Origin: Homarus americanus
Lineage: Eukaryota > Arthropoda > Malacostraca > Decapoda > Nephropidae
Direction: 5' to 3'
DNA length: 64,000 nucleotides
Assembly (NCBI RefSeq): GCF_018991925.1
Contig: NW_024744357.1
Coordinates: 2,668,046 to 2,732,045, forward strand
Position 1 is the first letter of the stretch, and every line of letters begins with the position of its first letter. Positions 38,401 through 51,800 of this stretch are shown here, piece by piece. The notes beneath the pieces are model-generated. The model was not told the origin of the DNA. It saw nothing but the letters and a program-made list of their open reading frames with translations, and did no database searches. The position numbers and the translations under genes were made by a program.

Positions 38401-41400
38401 AGAATTGTAAGGTTCCCCAGATGACCAAAACCAAAATAATACCAATATTGTTTGTAATGTTTATACTGTACAATGAAATTTGCAGTATGGGCAGCTAATA
38501 TCCATTGAATTAGTTGATGTAATTAACAATACAGTAAAATGTCGATTAAAGAGATTTTATTTAAGATTATCGATTTAAAGCAACACCCATAATTAAGAAC
38601 AATATTTTAATTTAAAGCGAATCTTTCCTATTTTGTGCGAGTCAATCTGGCGCATCATATTTTAAATTTCGCGCCCAATGTTTCTCTGGGCAAAGCTGTA
38701 CTGTACATGTACTCAAAATAATGTACTAAATGATTACTAAAACTTTTGTCTAGTGCAAACTATAGCATGATTATATTCAAATTAATCACCATCTTATAAG
38801 AATTCCAGCAATGTAAATTATATTCTCCCCGGTCACTTCTGACATTTTATAAACAAAAAACAAAAACTCAATCTAAAGGACATAAATAAACAAATAAATA
38901 CTTCAATAGACCTTCGGCCCCAACTGTCAAACAAGTCACTGTCACCTCCCCTCCACCCCCTCCCTCCCTCTCCCCCATCTTCCCAGCCAGGGTTTGGTGG
39001 TTATAGGCTTACAGTTTTTATCTTATATAATATCACAAACTAAAGTTAGGAGAATATAAATTACATTGCTAGAATCCTTGCAAAACAGCGAATAATTTGA
39101 ATATAAACGTCATGTATTTTGCACAATACATGAAAAATGTAGCCCTTTGTAATAAAATTAATTAGAACTAAAATTTGTATGTCTAATGCAAACTATAGCA
39201 TGTACATATTTAAACTAATCACAATCTTATAAGAATTCCAGCAATGTTAATTATATTCCCCCAGGTCAGTTCATTGACATTTTATAAGAGAAAAACTTAG
39301 TCACTCTTAAGGACAGATAAATAAATAAGCACTAGACCTTGGCATCAACTGTCAAACATATCACCTCCCACCCTCCCCCCCCCATCTTCCCAGCCAGTAA
39401 ACAGACCATTTCACACACCATAATTTTAGCTGTGTTGATTTATGAGTGTTTGTTTTAACATAGGACTACAAAAAACAATGTTTTGTTTATTCTAGGAGAT
39501 GGACTGAGGTGCATCTGGGTAGACTCAGTTTTTTTAGTATTTTGTGTTTCTCTCAAGTACCAAACTAAATTATTCCATTGAAACAACACTTCGATTTAGT
39601 GCGAATTCGGTTTAAAGCGACCTCTCTTGGAACCTATTTCGTGTTATATCGACGTTATACTGTATTTATATGCTGTATTCAAAATAGTATTACTGCGTTG
39701 CACAGTAAAGCACAAATAATTATCTAATAATATTTATTTACAGAGCCGATCAGCCGAGAAGGTTGGACAACGATAATGTTCATCCAGGGTTCATCAAGGC
39801 AGATGAAAGAAATTTACCAAAAGTAGATGTCTTTATGGTAGTAGAGTATTATCAAGAACTCCGCCAACCAGCTATGAAGTACTGTATGTTAAATTACATG
39901 TGCCATGTGATCATCTCAAGCCCATCCCCTGGCCATGGTCATTCCTACCGTAGTCCTTCTACAACATTAAATATTGACATTAATGACAAAAACTTATATT
40001 TTCCAGACATGAAATAGAGAACAGTGGTGAAAACTTCCATGTTCGAGTTATCGGTCTTTTGCATCATTTTGGCAGCCAGCAAGTAAATACACACGATGAT
40101 GCTTGAGCAGTAATTTATTTTAACCTAAAAATAAGGTATGCCTGTGTATATCAACTTAATACAGTGACCCCTCGTTTAACGAACACCTTGGTTAACGAAA
40201 TTTCGATTAACGAACTGCCTTCCATAAGGATCTTCAATTCGGTTAACGAAAAAAATTCGGTTAACGAAGTTCTTACGAACCGACCTCAACATGTTTTCGC
40301 TTGCACTGACCGGGCAACCAGCTTTAGTATCAGTCCGCCAATACATTAATCGGTTCTAGGGCTTAAATTCCTTACTATTTTAGTAAATATCAAGAAGTTT
40401 ATACTATTCAATAATTTTAAAAGTTTAATATTCAATTTTTTAGTCATTTTAACAATTATTGAACATAATTGAAGGTAAAGTGACTAGTTTAATGCGCGGC
40501 ATCCAGCCTCTTAACACAGCAAACAGGAGTTAGTCTCTCTCTGTTTTCACTGGAGGTAACATCTTGCTTGAGACTCTCTTCAACTAAACGCTTTTTTTCT
40601 GTGTTTCCAAGCAAATTATTGGTCCTTTTGAAATATATTTTACATATTGACAATATATAATGCAGTGCAGTGTTGATTTAAAGAAAATAATCTTGAATTA
40701 CACCAAGAGAGCTAAAGTTTTATAGGTGAAATGGTGCCATGGGCTGACTTCTCTTCCACCCCAATGCCTTCTCTTCTTCCTTCTCCTCCACCCTCATTCT
40801 AATTCCCATCATCATCATCATCATCCAGGAGCCTTCTACATACACACCTCAAAGTAAGTGAACTTTTCTACCATTTTTGTTGAATTTAAGAAATTTTCGG
40901 TGAGCTGGAACCAATTACCCAAAAACCCATTGAAACAATGGTTTCGGTTAACGAACTTTTCGGTTAACGAACGACCTTCTGGAATGGATTGAGTTCGTTA
41001 ACAGAGGGGTCACTGTACTCACATCAAAATGATCTTCACAACATGGGGAAATGTCATCGAGCAGCAAACCACCATCTCTTTCTTATCTTCTTATCTTTCG
41101 GTAATGTGATGAATATTTTGCCTGGTGAGGATTTGTCGGTACTCTTGCACATTGGCACGACGCACCGACGACTCTCTGTCCTTTCCTTGAACATTGTCTA
41201 TGGCCACAAGTCCTGTATTTCTGCTGGTAACAACACATACACCACAGCTGGCTGCCTCCAGGCTCCTTCTCGGTGGCTCGAGCCAGTCTGTGACATCACA
41301 ACCAATCACAGGGCTTTTCGCAGTCACGTGACCTTTTAGCAACTTTAACCCTTCCATTTTTTACACTTTTTGGCGCAATTTATGAAAAAATATTATTACC

Positions 41401-44400
41401 ATAGTGAATTTAAGCGATATATTTAACCATTAACCTGCCATCTTACGAAAAAATTCCGACCGACTACTCGTCCATTAAGCACCAAGTTTGACAAACCCTA
41501 GAAGCCCAGCCAAAGAGCTCAAGGGGACCCTAATAAGTTGTCCCCAATTACAAGAAGCCATCACACAGATGGTGTTAAGCCAGATAATAATGATGATAAA
41601 GCTTACTGTACAGTACAGTACTGAATTTAAATCCCACTAACAACAGCAAGGAACACCATACCTTGGTAAATACAGCTTGACTTTCTGAGGTGTGATGTAT
41701 AAGATCACACAAGAACCCACGTGGCAGAGACTCTGTTAGCAGGGGATGGAGTAGCAGGGATGGGGCAGGAACTGCACACTTTGTTAGATAACCTGTAAAT
41801 TACACAAAATTCAAATTTCAAACTTAATAAAAATAAATTCTGTACATAACACAAAGTCTGAAAAGGGTCAATTCTAATGTTTTAAGTACTAAAGTAGGTT
41901 ACAATTATACACTTAGACTAAACAAAGTGGATATAAAAGTAATAAAACTTACAGGTCTTTTTATAGCAGAATAATGATACAGGGTATCACACAGTCAACA
42001 TGGGATTGAATATGCTACAAAATCTTTGTGTAAAATTCAATGACCGTATACAGTATACCTGTACTTGTGTATAAGCAGGTTTCATATATAGTTCGATCCC
42101 CAATTTTTTGGTAAAAAAGCCTGAGACACTATTTATAGCAAGACACCAGATTCACACCAACGTGTCTTGGTCGTGCCCACCAACACAACAGCTGATGCTA
42201 TGAACGGTGTTACCAACTCTGAAAATTAATTCCCAACAGTTATCAACTCCAATGAGGAATAAGGTAAAATAAATGTACTGTACCTGCACACTATTATCTC
42301 TCTATACCGATATCCTTGGTGAGCAGCAAGTTCGGTCTAGTATAGGAAAGTTTTCAGTATAAAACAAATCTTAAAAATTTATCCAATACTGTACTGAACT
42401 CTGTTCGGTATACTGCAGGGGTAGAAATTCACATATGCCCGGTCGCCCGAGGTGACCAAAATATCATAAGGGTGACAAGATTTTACAATTTTGCTGGTCT
42501 GGGATCGCCCGATGGGTGAGTGGACCGATGACAGTGGTAAGCCACACTCAATGTGTATAAGAGCTTCATATAGAGAATACACTATTAATGCTAGGTAAAC
42601 TTTGTTGCTGTAAAAAATATTGAGAGAGGTGATGCTGTATCTATCAAGAAATGTGTTTGCTCTACGATGAATTCATGCGATGGCGAAACTTGGAAGCAGA
42701 AGCTAGTTGGCATTGGTACAGATGGAGTCAGCATTATGAATGGGTGCAGAAATGGTTTAGTAGCTCGATTGAGAACAGATCTAGAGAAACCGGAGTTGGA
42801 AGGCATCCATTGCACTGCACATAAAATTGAAATTGCTTACAAGGATGCAGTAAAGGATGTTCCACTAGCCAAAAAGGTTGACTTACTGCTGCTAGGCATA
42901 TACCTGTTCTATGAAAAAGTTCTCTCAACAGGAGCATGTTGAAGCATGCTCATGACATATGTCAGGTGCCATTTCTGGTTCCAACACGTGTGGGTGGTAC
43001 AAGGTGGCTCTGGCATATGCTGCAGGCATTGGAGCATCTACTGAAGAGTTACAAGGCTGTTGTACTCCACATGCAGCAGATACAGAACCCTGATGATCCT
43101 GTGTACCACAAGGATTCATCCAGAAAAGCTAAGAACTACCTGCTCCTTGTGTTGACATAGTCCAGTACCTTCACCTCCTACTGGATGTGGTGCGGTGCCT
43201 TGGGGGCTTATCAGAGCTGTTCCAGCATAGTTAAACCAATATTTCTGCTATCGTGAATGAAATTCAGACTGCAGTTGATGTACTTAACAAATATTTGACT
43301 TGGCCAGGACCCAGCCTGAGAAGGATTATAGAAGGTGACACGACCAAGGAAAGAAGCCGAGTGGTAGAAGCAACACTTTCAAGACTGCAAGGCGTGATAT
43401 GCTGACACCACTGATTTCAAGTCTAAACAAAAGATTTATTGACATGGCCAGTACGATTCTCCAGAACGCATGGATTCTAAATTTCAAATTGTGGCCTGCA
43501 GAGTACAGTGGGAATGAAGATTTCGGGGATAGCGCCGTGCAAGCGTTGGCCCAGGCTCTTGAGAAAACACTGATGGAGGCAGAGGTGAATCCTACTTTGG
43601 TAGAGGATGAATGGACTGTGCTCAAAAGTTACATTTACAAGAGGAAGACATCACTTATTTCAAGACTGTCTTGGCAAAAAATCAACCAATCATACGGAGA
43701 ACGGTGTGCCTCATTTCTCCATCTGGTTGACCTACTGCTTTCCATTCAAGCTAGTTCGGCTGATGCTAAACGTAGTTTTAGCCAGGTTAAACTCATTAAG
43801 CCAGACTGGTGCAGTCCTCTCACTGATGACCACCTGACGGATCCCATGATGGTTTAGTTGCAAACAGAGAGTGTTGGCAACTTCAATCCGGACAAAGCCA
43901 TTGCCAGATTCCTAACAACTGGGGCCAGCCGTGTGGATGGCTACACTCACACTGCTGGCTGCAGCACAGTGGAAGATCTGGACGACAGCAATGAGTTGAA
44001 CGAGGAGTATGTACAGGAAATGCTTGTTCAAATGCAATGAAAAATCTGTGCTCCATGCAAATTAATTTAGTTAATATGTGATTATTCTAGTGTTGGTTTA
44101 CAATTTCTACTACTAAATAAATATCACACAGCAAATATGTGCTCCATGCAATTAATTTAGTTATTACAGTGTTGGTTTAAGATTTCTACTACTAAATAAA
44201 TATCACACAGCAAATATGTGCTCCATGCAATTAATTTAGCTATTACAGTGTTGGTTTATGATTTCTACTACTAAATAAATATCACACAGCAAATATGTGC
44301 TCCATGCAATGAATTGAGTTAATATGTGATTATTCCGGTGTTGGTTTATGATTTAACATGGTTTCTACTAGTAAATAAATGTCACACAGTAAATAGAACT

Positions 44401-45818
44401 TTGTATAAACCCGGTAAGTGCCAATGTTTAATGTTTCTTGACAAATTGTTTAAGGGCCAGTAAAAATTTATAAGGACTAGTAAATTTTCAAATCTATTAG
44501 TCCCACTGGCGACTATGAAAAAATGGTGAATTTCTACCCCTGATACTGTACTATATGAGAAAAGTATTTTTAGACCAGATAAATTTTCACAATATCAGAT
44601 TTTTTTGGTTATATAAAGTATAATTTGGTAACACGCTGACATAATACAGTGAGTGTATGAGTTTATCTTGTCAGAGTTAAGGTAAAGAGTTGTGTTAATT
44701 TCTATAATATGTGAGATACGTAAGTTACTTAAATAAAAGTATAAAAAAAAATAGTATTTTTTAAAAAGTAAATACCCAAAAATGTTACTTGAGTACAGTA
44801 CTCAAGTAAATTTATTAAGTTACTTTACAACTCTGCAGTTCTTCTACTGTATACAATTAATGCAATCTTGGGTCACCCACCTGAGAGAAGCAAACTGGAG
44901 TGAGCAACACACTGACGCCGTACTTCCACCAGTAACGTCAACATGGGAGGGGAGCTGCTTCTCTGTAAGTGATAATAAGGGATAAATATACACTTAATCA
45001 TACTTCTTATACCTTGTCACACTCTCAGTCTCAGGTGCTACATTCACATTTAGCTTCAAACTCTTATATTACTGGGTACGAGAGCATCACCAGTACGTGC
45101 ACAAGGTGCTCACCAAATTTATTCCCCATGCCCATAAACCAGTTCTTTATGATTACTGGAAGAAATTTGGCCATCTGAGGACACCTGTGTTTAGGAGTTA
45201 CATGGACAAGGACAGGTACCAACAGCAGTGTCACAACTCATATCCTCATTCCTCGTAAAACAAGCCCCATCGAGTCTCGCTTCCATTATTTTGTCTTAAA
45301 ATTAAAATAATAAAAAAATACACAGGTATATAGAACAATAAATAATATGATCTTGATAACTTTTTTGTTATATTTCTCATCAGGTTGACCTCTCAAATTT
45401 GTGTCTTAGAAATAATGAAAATATAATATAAAACTATAAAATAAGAAAAATGAAGAGAATGTGTGTGTAGGTGTTAGAAGTGAACGTGTGTGGAGGTGAT
45501 TATAGCCAAGGCCTTGGCTATAAACTATGTTGCTGACTCGTCAGCCTTGTACACCTAGACCCCGACTTACGACGGGGTTAGGGACCCAAATCCAGGTCGT
45601 AAGTCCAACATGGTCGTAAGTCCGACATAGATAAAAAAAAAATCTACAATGAAATACAGTACAGTAAAAGTAATGAATAATGATGAATGGATACAGTGTG
45701 ACTGAGCACTTAACCTTTAATGTAGTCAGCTGAATGCACATGGGGCCCCCATAATTTTCTAATTATACATGGAGACTACATTAACTGGAAACGTTTCGGT
45801 ATAGAAAATGCGTGTGTC

Positions 45819-45854
<36 letters not shown>

Positions 45855-48800
45855 TTTATCTATATCTGAGGCGGTCGTAAGTCCCGACGGTCGTAAGTCC
45901 ACATAGTCGTAAGTCGGGGTCTAGGTGTATAGTGCTACTTGTAATGAAACTATGAAAGTTGTGGAAAATCACTACAATAATTTAATCTGGTTTAGAAATT
46001 AAGAAAAATTAAGAACATGGGCGTGTATGTGTGTGGAGGTGGTGGGCAATAACTGCGCGGCTGTGCTCCTTCACGATATGACGTCATGGCATACACACGG
46101 TGTAGAGTGGCAGCCACACGTCTATGAGTCAGCTGGTTGACTGCCCGGCTGAAGTGGGTCGCATCATCCAGACGATGGTTTGAGCGTGGAATGAGCTATT
46201 TTTTGTACATAAAGTATGTGCTATTGTCTTTCAAGATATGTTATGTATCGATTTTAATGTTTATCATAGCAATAATTATGGCAGCTCATCCCCCTTGCAC
46301 GCGGTATACAAACTTACATTATTAGCTGGTTTTAAAGGAATTATTATTATTTCATTTTGGTTGACCACAAGAGGGGGGGGGGGGCTAACCCTCCCTCAGA
46401 CACATGCCTTCCTCACTCACCTCCTCTCCCTCTCTCTAGTACAAAGAACAAAGAAGGGAAGAGTTATGATTAAGAAAAAGGAATTACAGAAAAAAATTTA
46501 AAAATAAGAGAAATACAGTACAGTCTCTCCTCCACTGAGCGGGATACAACGTGGATGCCCATACACATGCGGAAGCGTGCCGGACGAAGTTGTCGTAAGG
46601 CGTCGTTAGACATTATGACCAAACGTATGAACTCGAAAATAATGTAAAATATTTTAATATAATATAACGACAATGACCGTCGTGAGTCCGGGTCGCCGTA
46701 AGTCGGAGAGAGACTGTTGTGAGAAATAATAGAAATAAAGGGAAAGAAAACCTCATTTGTTACATATAGTGGATCTAGCGGTGGTTTGTTTCATAAAGCA
46801 TCGTCTTACGTGCCTTAACCGATCGATCACCCCTACCAAAAATTTAGTCTTAACATGAATTGGATTTGTTTGATATAAATAATTGGTGTTAGAACATGAC
46901 AATTGTTTCTTTTGTTGAGTTTCCTGAGATATTCTTGTGAGTTGACCAGGCGATCATCACAATGGGGAAGGGGTGCCCTGTCCATTATAAAACCACGAGT
47001 CAGTCGTGAGTGGCTGATATGGAGGCAGGCCAAAGCAGTCTCCCGGCGGCACAACATTCCTTGATATCCCTGGGTGATCAATGCAGGATGGTTGTAATGG
47101 AGTTTGTTTGCTCCAACAGCATCTCACCTGCATTGCCAACTCGAGCAGATGGCAGCTCTTATTACTGGCTTTATATCAGAGGCAGGATGAGGGGAATGAT
47201 GTGCCACAGTGAGAGCAGCAGCTGCTTTCGCCACAGCATCAGCACGCTCATTCCCCTTTTCTCCCACATGGACTGGAATCCGGCAAAAACTGGCTTTCCG
47301 GCCCCAACATTAGATGAGCAACAGCCACTGTAAAATATCTATAGCTAGTGGATGAGGCGGTAAGACACGAGGTAAGGCCTGGAGAGCACTACGAGAATTG
47401 CTAGAAATTGTAAAATCGCTATGAGGTTGGGTAAAAACAAATCTTAAGAGCAAGTAATATACCCAAAAGCTCTGTCATAAAAATGGATGCCATAATGGGG
47501 AGACTACCGTCCAGACAGAAATCGGGAAAGACCACCCCAAAACCCACCCCTGCATCCGACTTAGAGCCGTCGGTGTAAACAAGGGTGGTGCCTCTGTGAG
47601 AGAAGGCATGTTCTAAAAAAAGAAAAGGAACAACACAGGGAGGGAGTAAGACCTTCCTTTTGTTAAAATACCTGTACTGTACTGACAAACTTTAGGGAGA
47701 ATCCACTGAGCAGCACTAGGGAACAGCATAGGGCATAACTGAATAGGAGGAAGACAAAGAAGACACATAACCTCCCTTACCCAGAAGCCTACAGGTTGGC
47801 TGCTGTGTGTGGTGTTGGTTACAGACTGCGGAAGGTGATGTAGGCAAAAACAGCACTGGACCTGGAGATACTGGTGTTGAAGGCTCATCAGCATCCAACA
47901 GTAGACTTAGGGATTGGTGAGGACCTAAAGGCACTGGTCACCAGGCGCACCCCAGCATGATAAATAGAGTTCAGTGCAATGAATACACCTCACACCCATA
48001 ATCCAGTTTGGGTCTAACTAACAGGTGGTAAAAGTGTAGCCGAGTTCCGCAGTCAACACCCCACGGCGTGTGCCCCAAGTCTCTCAATAACTTGAGAGTA
48101 CACTGGCAAGACTCTTTGAATTAACGAATATGTGGCTGCCACGTAACCCGGTTGTCAAAAATAATACCCAGGAAGCGGGTCTCTGTGACACACCGCACAA
48201 GCTGACCATAGATCTGTAGATCGGAATGCGTTTGGTCTGGATTTTGAAGAGAATATAAAGCCTTTGGGAGGGGCATGATCATAGGCTCCTGACATTGTCT
48301 CCTGGAGACAAATGCATATACCGGAGAATTTGCTCAGCAGCAAATAGAGCTCCTCCCAATTGGCTCATAAGCCTCAACAATTCCATCGGACTTTGGTAGC
48401 CATGATTATTGGGGATCTAAGTAGGGAAACGCAAGTGTGCGGCCCCCAACTGGCATTTAGGCTTAGTCTTAAGTTTGGGTGTTGGAGCCTGGAGGATGCA
48501 CCGAGTGTGTACCAAGACATGCACCTCCTCCAGTTCCCCTGTTAAGGGGGGGGGACAACTTGTGTGGGCATGAGCCTTTGTTTCTACAGACAACCCAGAT
48601 ATAGACCCATTCAATGGACCCACACTAGAGTTAACCCCTGGAGATGGCTCCCCAGATGGAAGATTCATAGAGGTGACCCCTGTGCCAGGAGTCTCAGTAC
48701 CAGCTCAATTTTATCTGGAGCCTCTTCATCAAAGGCGTCCAAAAGAGAATCAGTTGGCATCTCTGGGGAGGAAGTGCCAGCATGAGCTGACATCTGTTGG

Positions 48801-51800
48801 AGTGTCTAGGACTCAGAATTGGGTTCTGAATTTAGCAAGAAGTCTCTCTTCCTTCGCAACAGTTTGACGATTCCACCATCGAGGCCTTGGACGGAGGATC
48901 GTCTACCTCCAGAGACTCTGAGGACCTTTGGTAGCATTTTGCTGACATTTTTTGGAGCATCAGGATGGCAGGTGAAGGAAAGAAGAGGAATTGCAGATGT
49001 GCCTGCCTCATCCATGTCGATCTCAGACACTACGAGAGAAGTCTGAGGACTGAGGATTGGTGGCATAGAGTCAGGTGTGGGAGCTGAATTCATTACAGGT
49101 AGAGATAATTCTTGAGGTGGTGTCACAGCAACAGTTCAAGCCTTGTGTCAGGATAGAACCTGTGCATAGGAATTCCCATGCCTTGAGACATATTTTAGTG
49201 CTGTGCTTCTGGCTTCAGCAAAGCTCACTTTGTCTCTCAAGCGGATCTTTAGTATCTCTTTCTCGATTCAAAACCAGTCACATTCACAAGAAAAGGCTGG
49301 GGGCACCTCACTACAGTGAAAACAGCAGCCCAGACACAGACATTTCTGACCCTCATGGGCCTTACCACAGTTAACACAAATTGTTACTATTGACTTGTGA
49401 ACATCAAAAATGTCCAGGTCCATTACAGGCTTGCCTTCCATGGTATGGAGAACCAGATATTTTGCAAAATAAACATGCTTGAACACACCTGGTAAGATCT
49501 TGCGGGTAGAAGCATCATGGAGCATGCCAGTGGGCTTCCTGTGGCTCTTATACTTGGGTATTTGTCAGGACCCAGAGCCACTTTTGCCAACCTGATAGGG
49601 CTGCAATGTAGCAATTCATTATCTAGAAGAAGGTCCAGGTATGGATGCAGGGTCGCAAGGGGAAGTATCTAGCTAGTTATTTGAATTTGTTTCTTCCATA
49701 CACACTCTAAATTACTTCACTCCCCCACCCCCAACAAGGGGAGGTCAATGCCAGAGATAAAGACAATGGTGACCCCAGGGAAGTATACCTGGGTATTCAT
49801 CCGGTGGCCAAGAAAGCAGCTCCTGGCCCATATGGGAAAGAGGAGGAACGAGCGTACTGATGCTGTGGCGAAGGCAGCTGCTTCTCGCCCTGTGGCACAT
49901 CATTCCCCTCAACCTGCCTCTGACATGAAATCAGTAATAAACACGTCATCTGCTCGAGTCGGAAATGCAAGTGGGATGCCGTACGAGCAAACGAGCTCTG
50001 CAACATCCACCCTGCATAGGGTGCCTGGGGATATCAGGGACTGTCACTGCCAGGAGACTGCTTTGGCCCACCTCTACATTGGCCACACATGGCCGACATG
50101 TTTTTTTTAATGGAGAGGGTGCCCCTCCCCATTGTGATGACTGCCTGGTCCCACTGACTGTTGAAAAACCTCCTGGTGGAGTGCCCCAGTCTCAGAGAAC
50201 TTCATTGTAAGCACCTCTCCCAGTGGAGACGAGTCTTACCGTCTCTCTTTGGGTACAATGGGAAGGGTCGTCCTTTCCTTTGTGAAAGAAGCCGGCCTTC
50301 TACATAAGTTTTGAGTTTTATTTGATAACATTTAAATGGTTTTTATGAAAGTTCTATGATATTTATTGTGTATTAACTTGCATTATTTTATTTTAGTCTT
50401 TCAAGCCCTTTATTTTAATTCGGTGACACATGACCTAAGCTGCTGCGTCGCCGGGGATGTAATTACCCAAATTAATCAGTCAATCAACCCACTGAGTATG
50501 AACCTGATGGTATAAAAACTGTATCATAAATGCTTTCATGCTATGTAGTGGGTAGTGACTGTAGGCCTCCTCCTTTCCCCTCAGTGTGGGGCTTGACTAC
50601 AAAGGGGGGTGCAAACCACTATCCTCCTTCTGCCATCCCCCTCCTGCACTCACCTCTCCTCCCTCTCTTCAGTATAAGGAACAAAGAATAGAAAATAATT
50701 AAGATTAAGTAAAAGGCATAACAGAATTAAGAAAAGAATAAAGAGAAATAGCAATAAATAATAGAAAAGGAAAGAAAACCTCATTTGTTACATCATGATA
50801 TTGGTCACTGCCATCGTCACTATCACTCTGTGTGTATTCACCACATTTTTTTTCAGGTGATGGCTGAAAAAAGATATTATGAAATTAGGGAATCATTTTG
50901 TAAGGTGAACGCTTTGGCATTGTGAAAATGATACCGAGGCCTACAAAAAGGGGAGGCCTCACACCCATGCCACATCTCAAGAGGATGCCGTGTCATATTT
51001 TGCCTATATTAATCATTCTGAGCCATTTCAAATGCCACGGGAACTTTAAAATACAAACTCATATAGTGTATCTACATTATAGGCAGCTCACAGAAGACCA
51101 ATCATGGACATAAATCTGTTACGGATCAAGGATGGGTTAAAAACCCATTTTATATTTGAATAGGGGACTTCAGGGTGAATATTCCATTTCTCCCTTATCC
51201 TTGTAAATTTAATAAATATAAATACATACAGCATGCTCTTCAAATTCGCAGGGGTTAGGTTCTCAAAATGGCCGTGAATCGCCAAATCGTGAATAAAATT
51301 TGCTAACGGGGGGGTTACATTCTTACTCATGTACAAAGAAATGTATATTCCCTTTATGTGTTTGCCCTTAGGACAATTATTTCTTTTACCTACGCACGCA
51401 CACACACACACAAAACAGGTAGAGGAATTTACTGTCTGTAGAATGAATGGCTCCTTGTCCCGGCCGCAAAAATGCCAGCAACTTTAAAACTACCCTTAGA
51501 CATTCTTGGGTACATCCAGGGTGTCATCCGTGAATAATCGAGGTCCACAAAATAAACATTCACAAATTTGAAGGGCAAGCTGTATATACAAAATTAGCAA
51601 TTCTATAACCTACCTTAGGATGAGATTTCTCTTCATTGTTAGCACGTGCATAAGTTTGCAGAAGATACAGGAGAGCTGTGGCTTCTGGTCTTTGGCTGGG
51701 TTTTGTTAATTCTGATAAATCTGTTGTACTGCTACTACCTGAAAAATAAAATAAAATGTAATTTCAGCAGTACAGAACTGTACAAGTGATATCCCCATTA

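Larger units (their letters stand above)
42416..44542 (+). mobile_element. hAT-type element with defined ends
   Basis: Terminal repeats CAGGGGTAGAAATTCAC are exact at both ends (17 bp). The 6-bp direct repeat ATACTG lies immediately outside (42410-42415 and 44543-44548). It contains a broken transposase-like gene and a four-copy tandem repeat at the 3' side. It is 2,127 bp. Confidence 0.85.

Noticed and set aside
41090..41360. Bidirectional promoter or CpG island
   Set aside because: Only a modest rise in GC and one E-box-like CACGTG. No transcription start evidence and no gene start on either side.
43326..43625. Minus-strand frame opposite the hAT-like transposase
   Set aside because: Shadow of the plus-strand transposase remnant.
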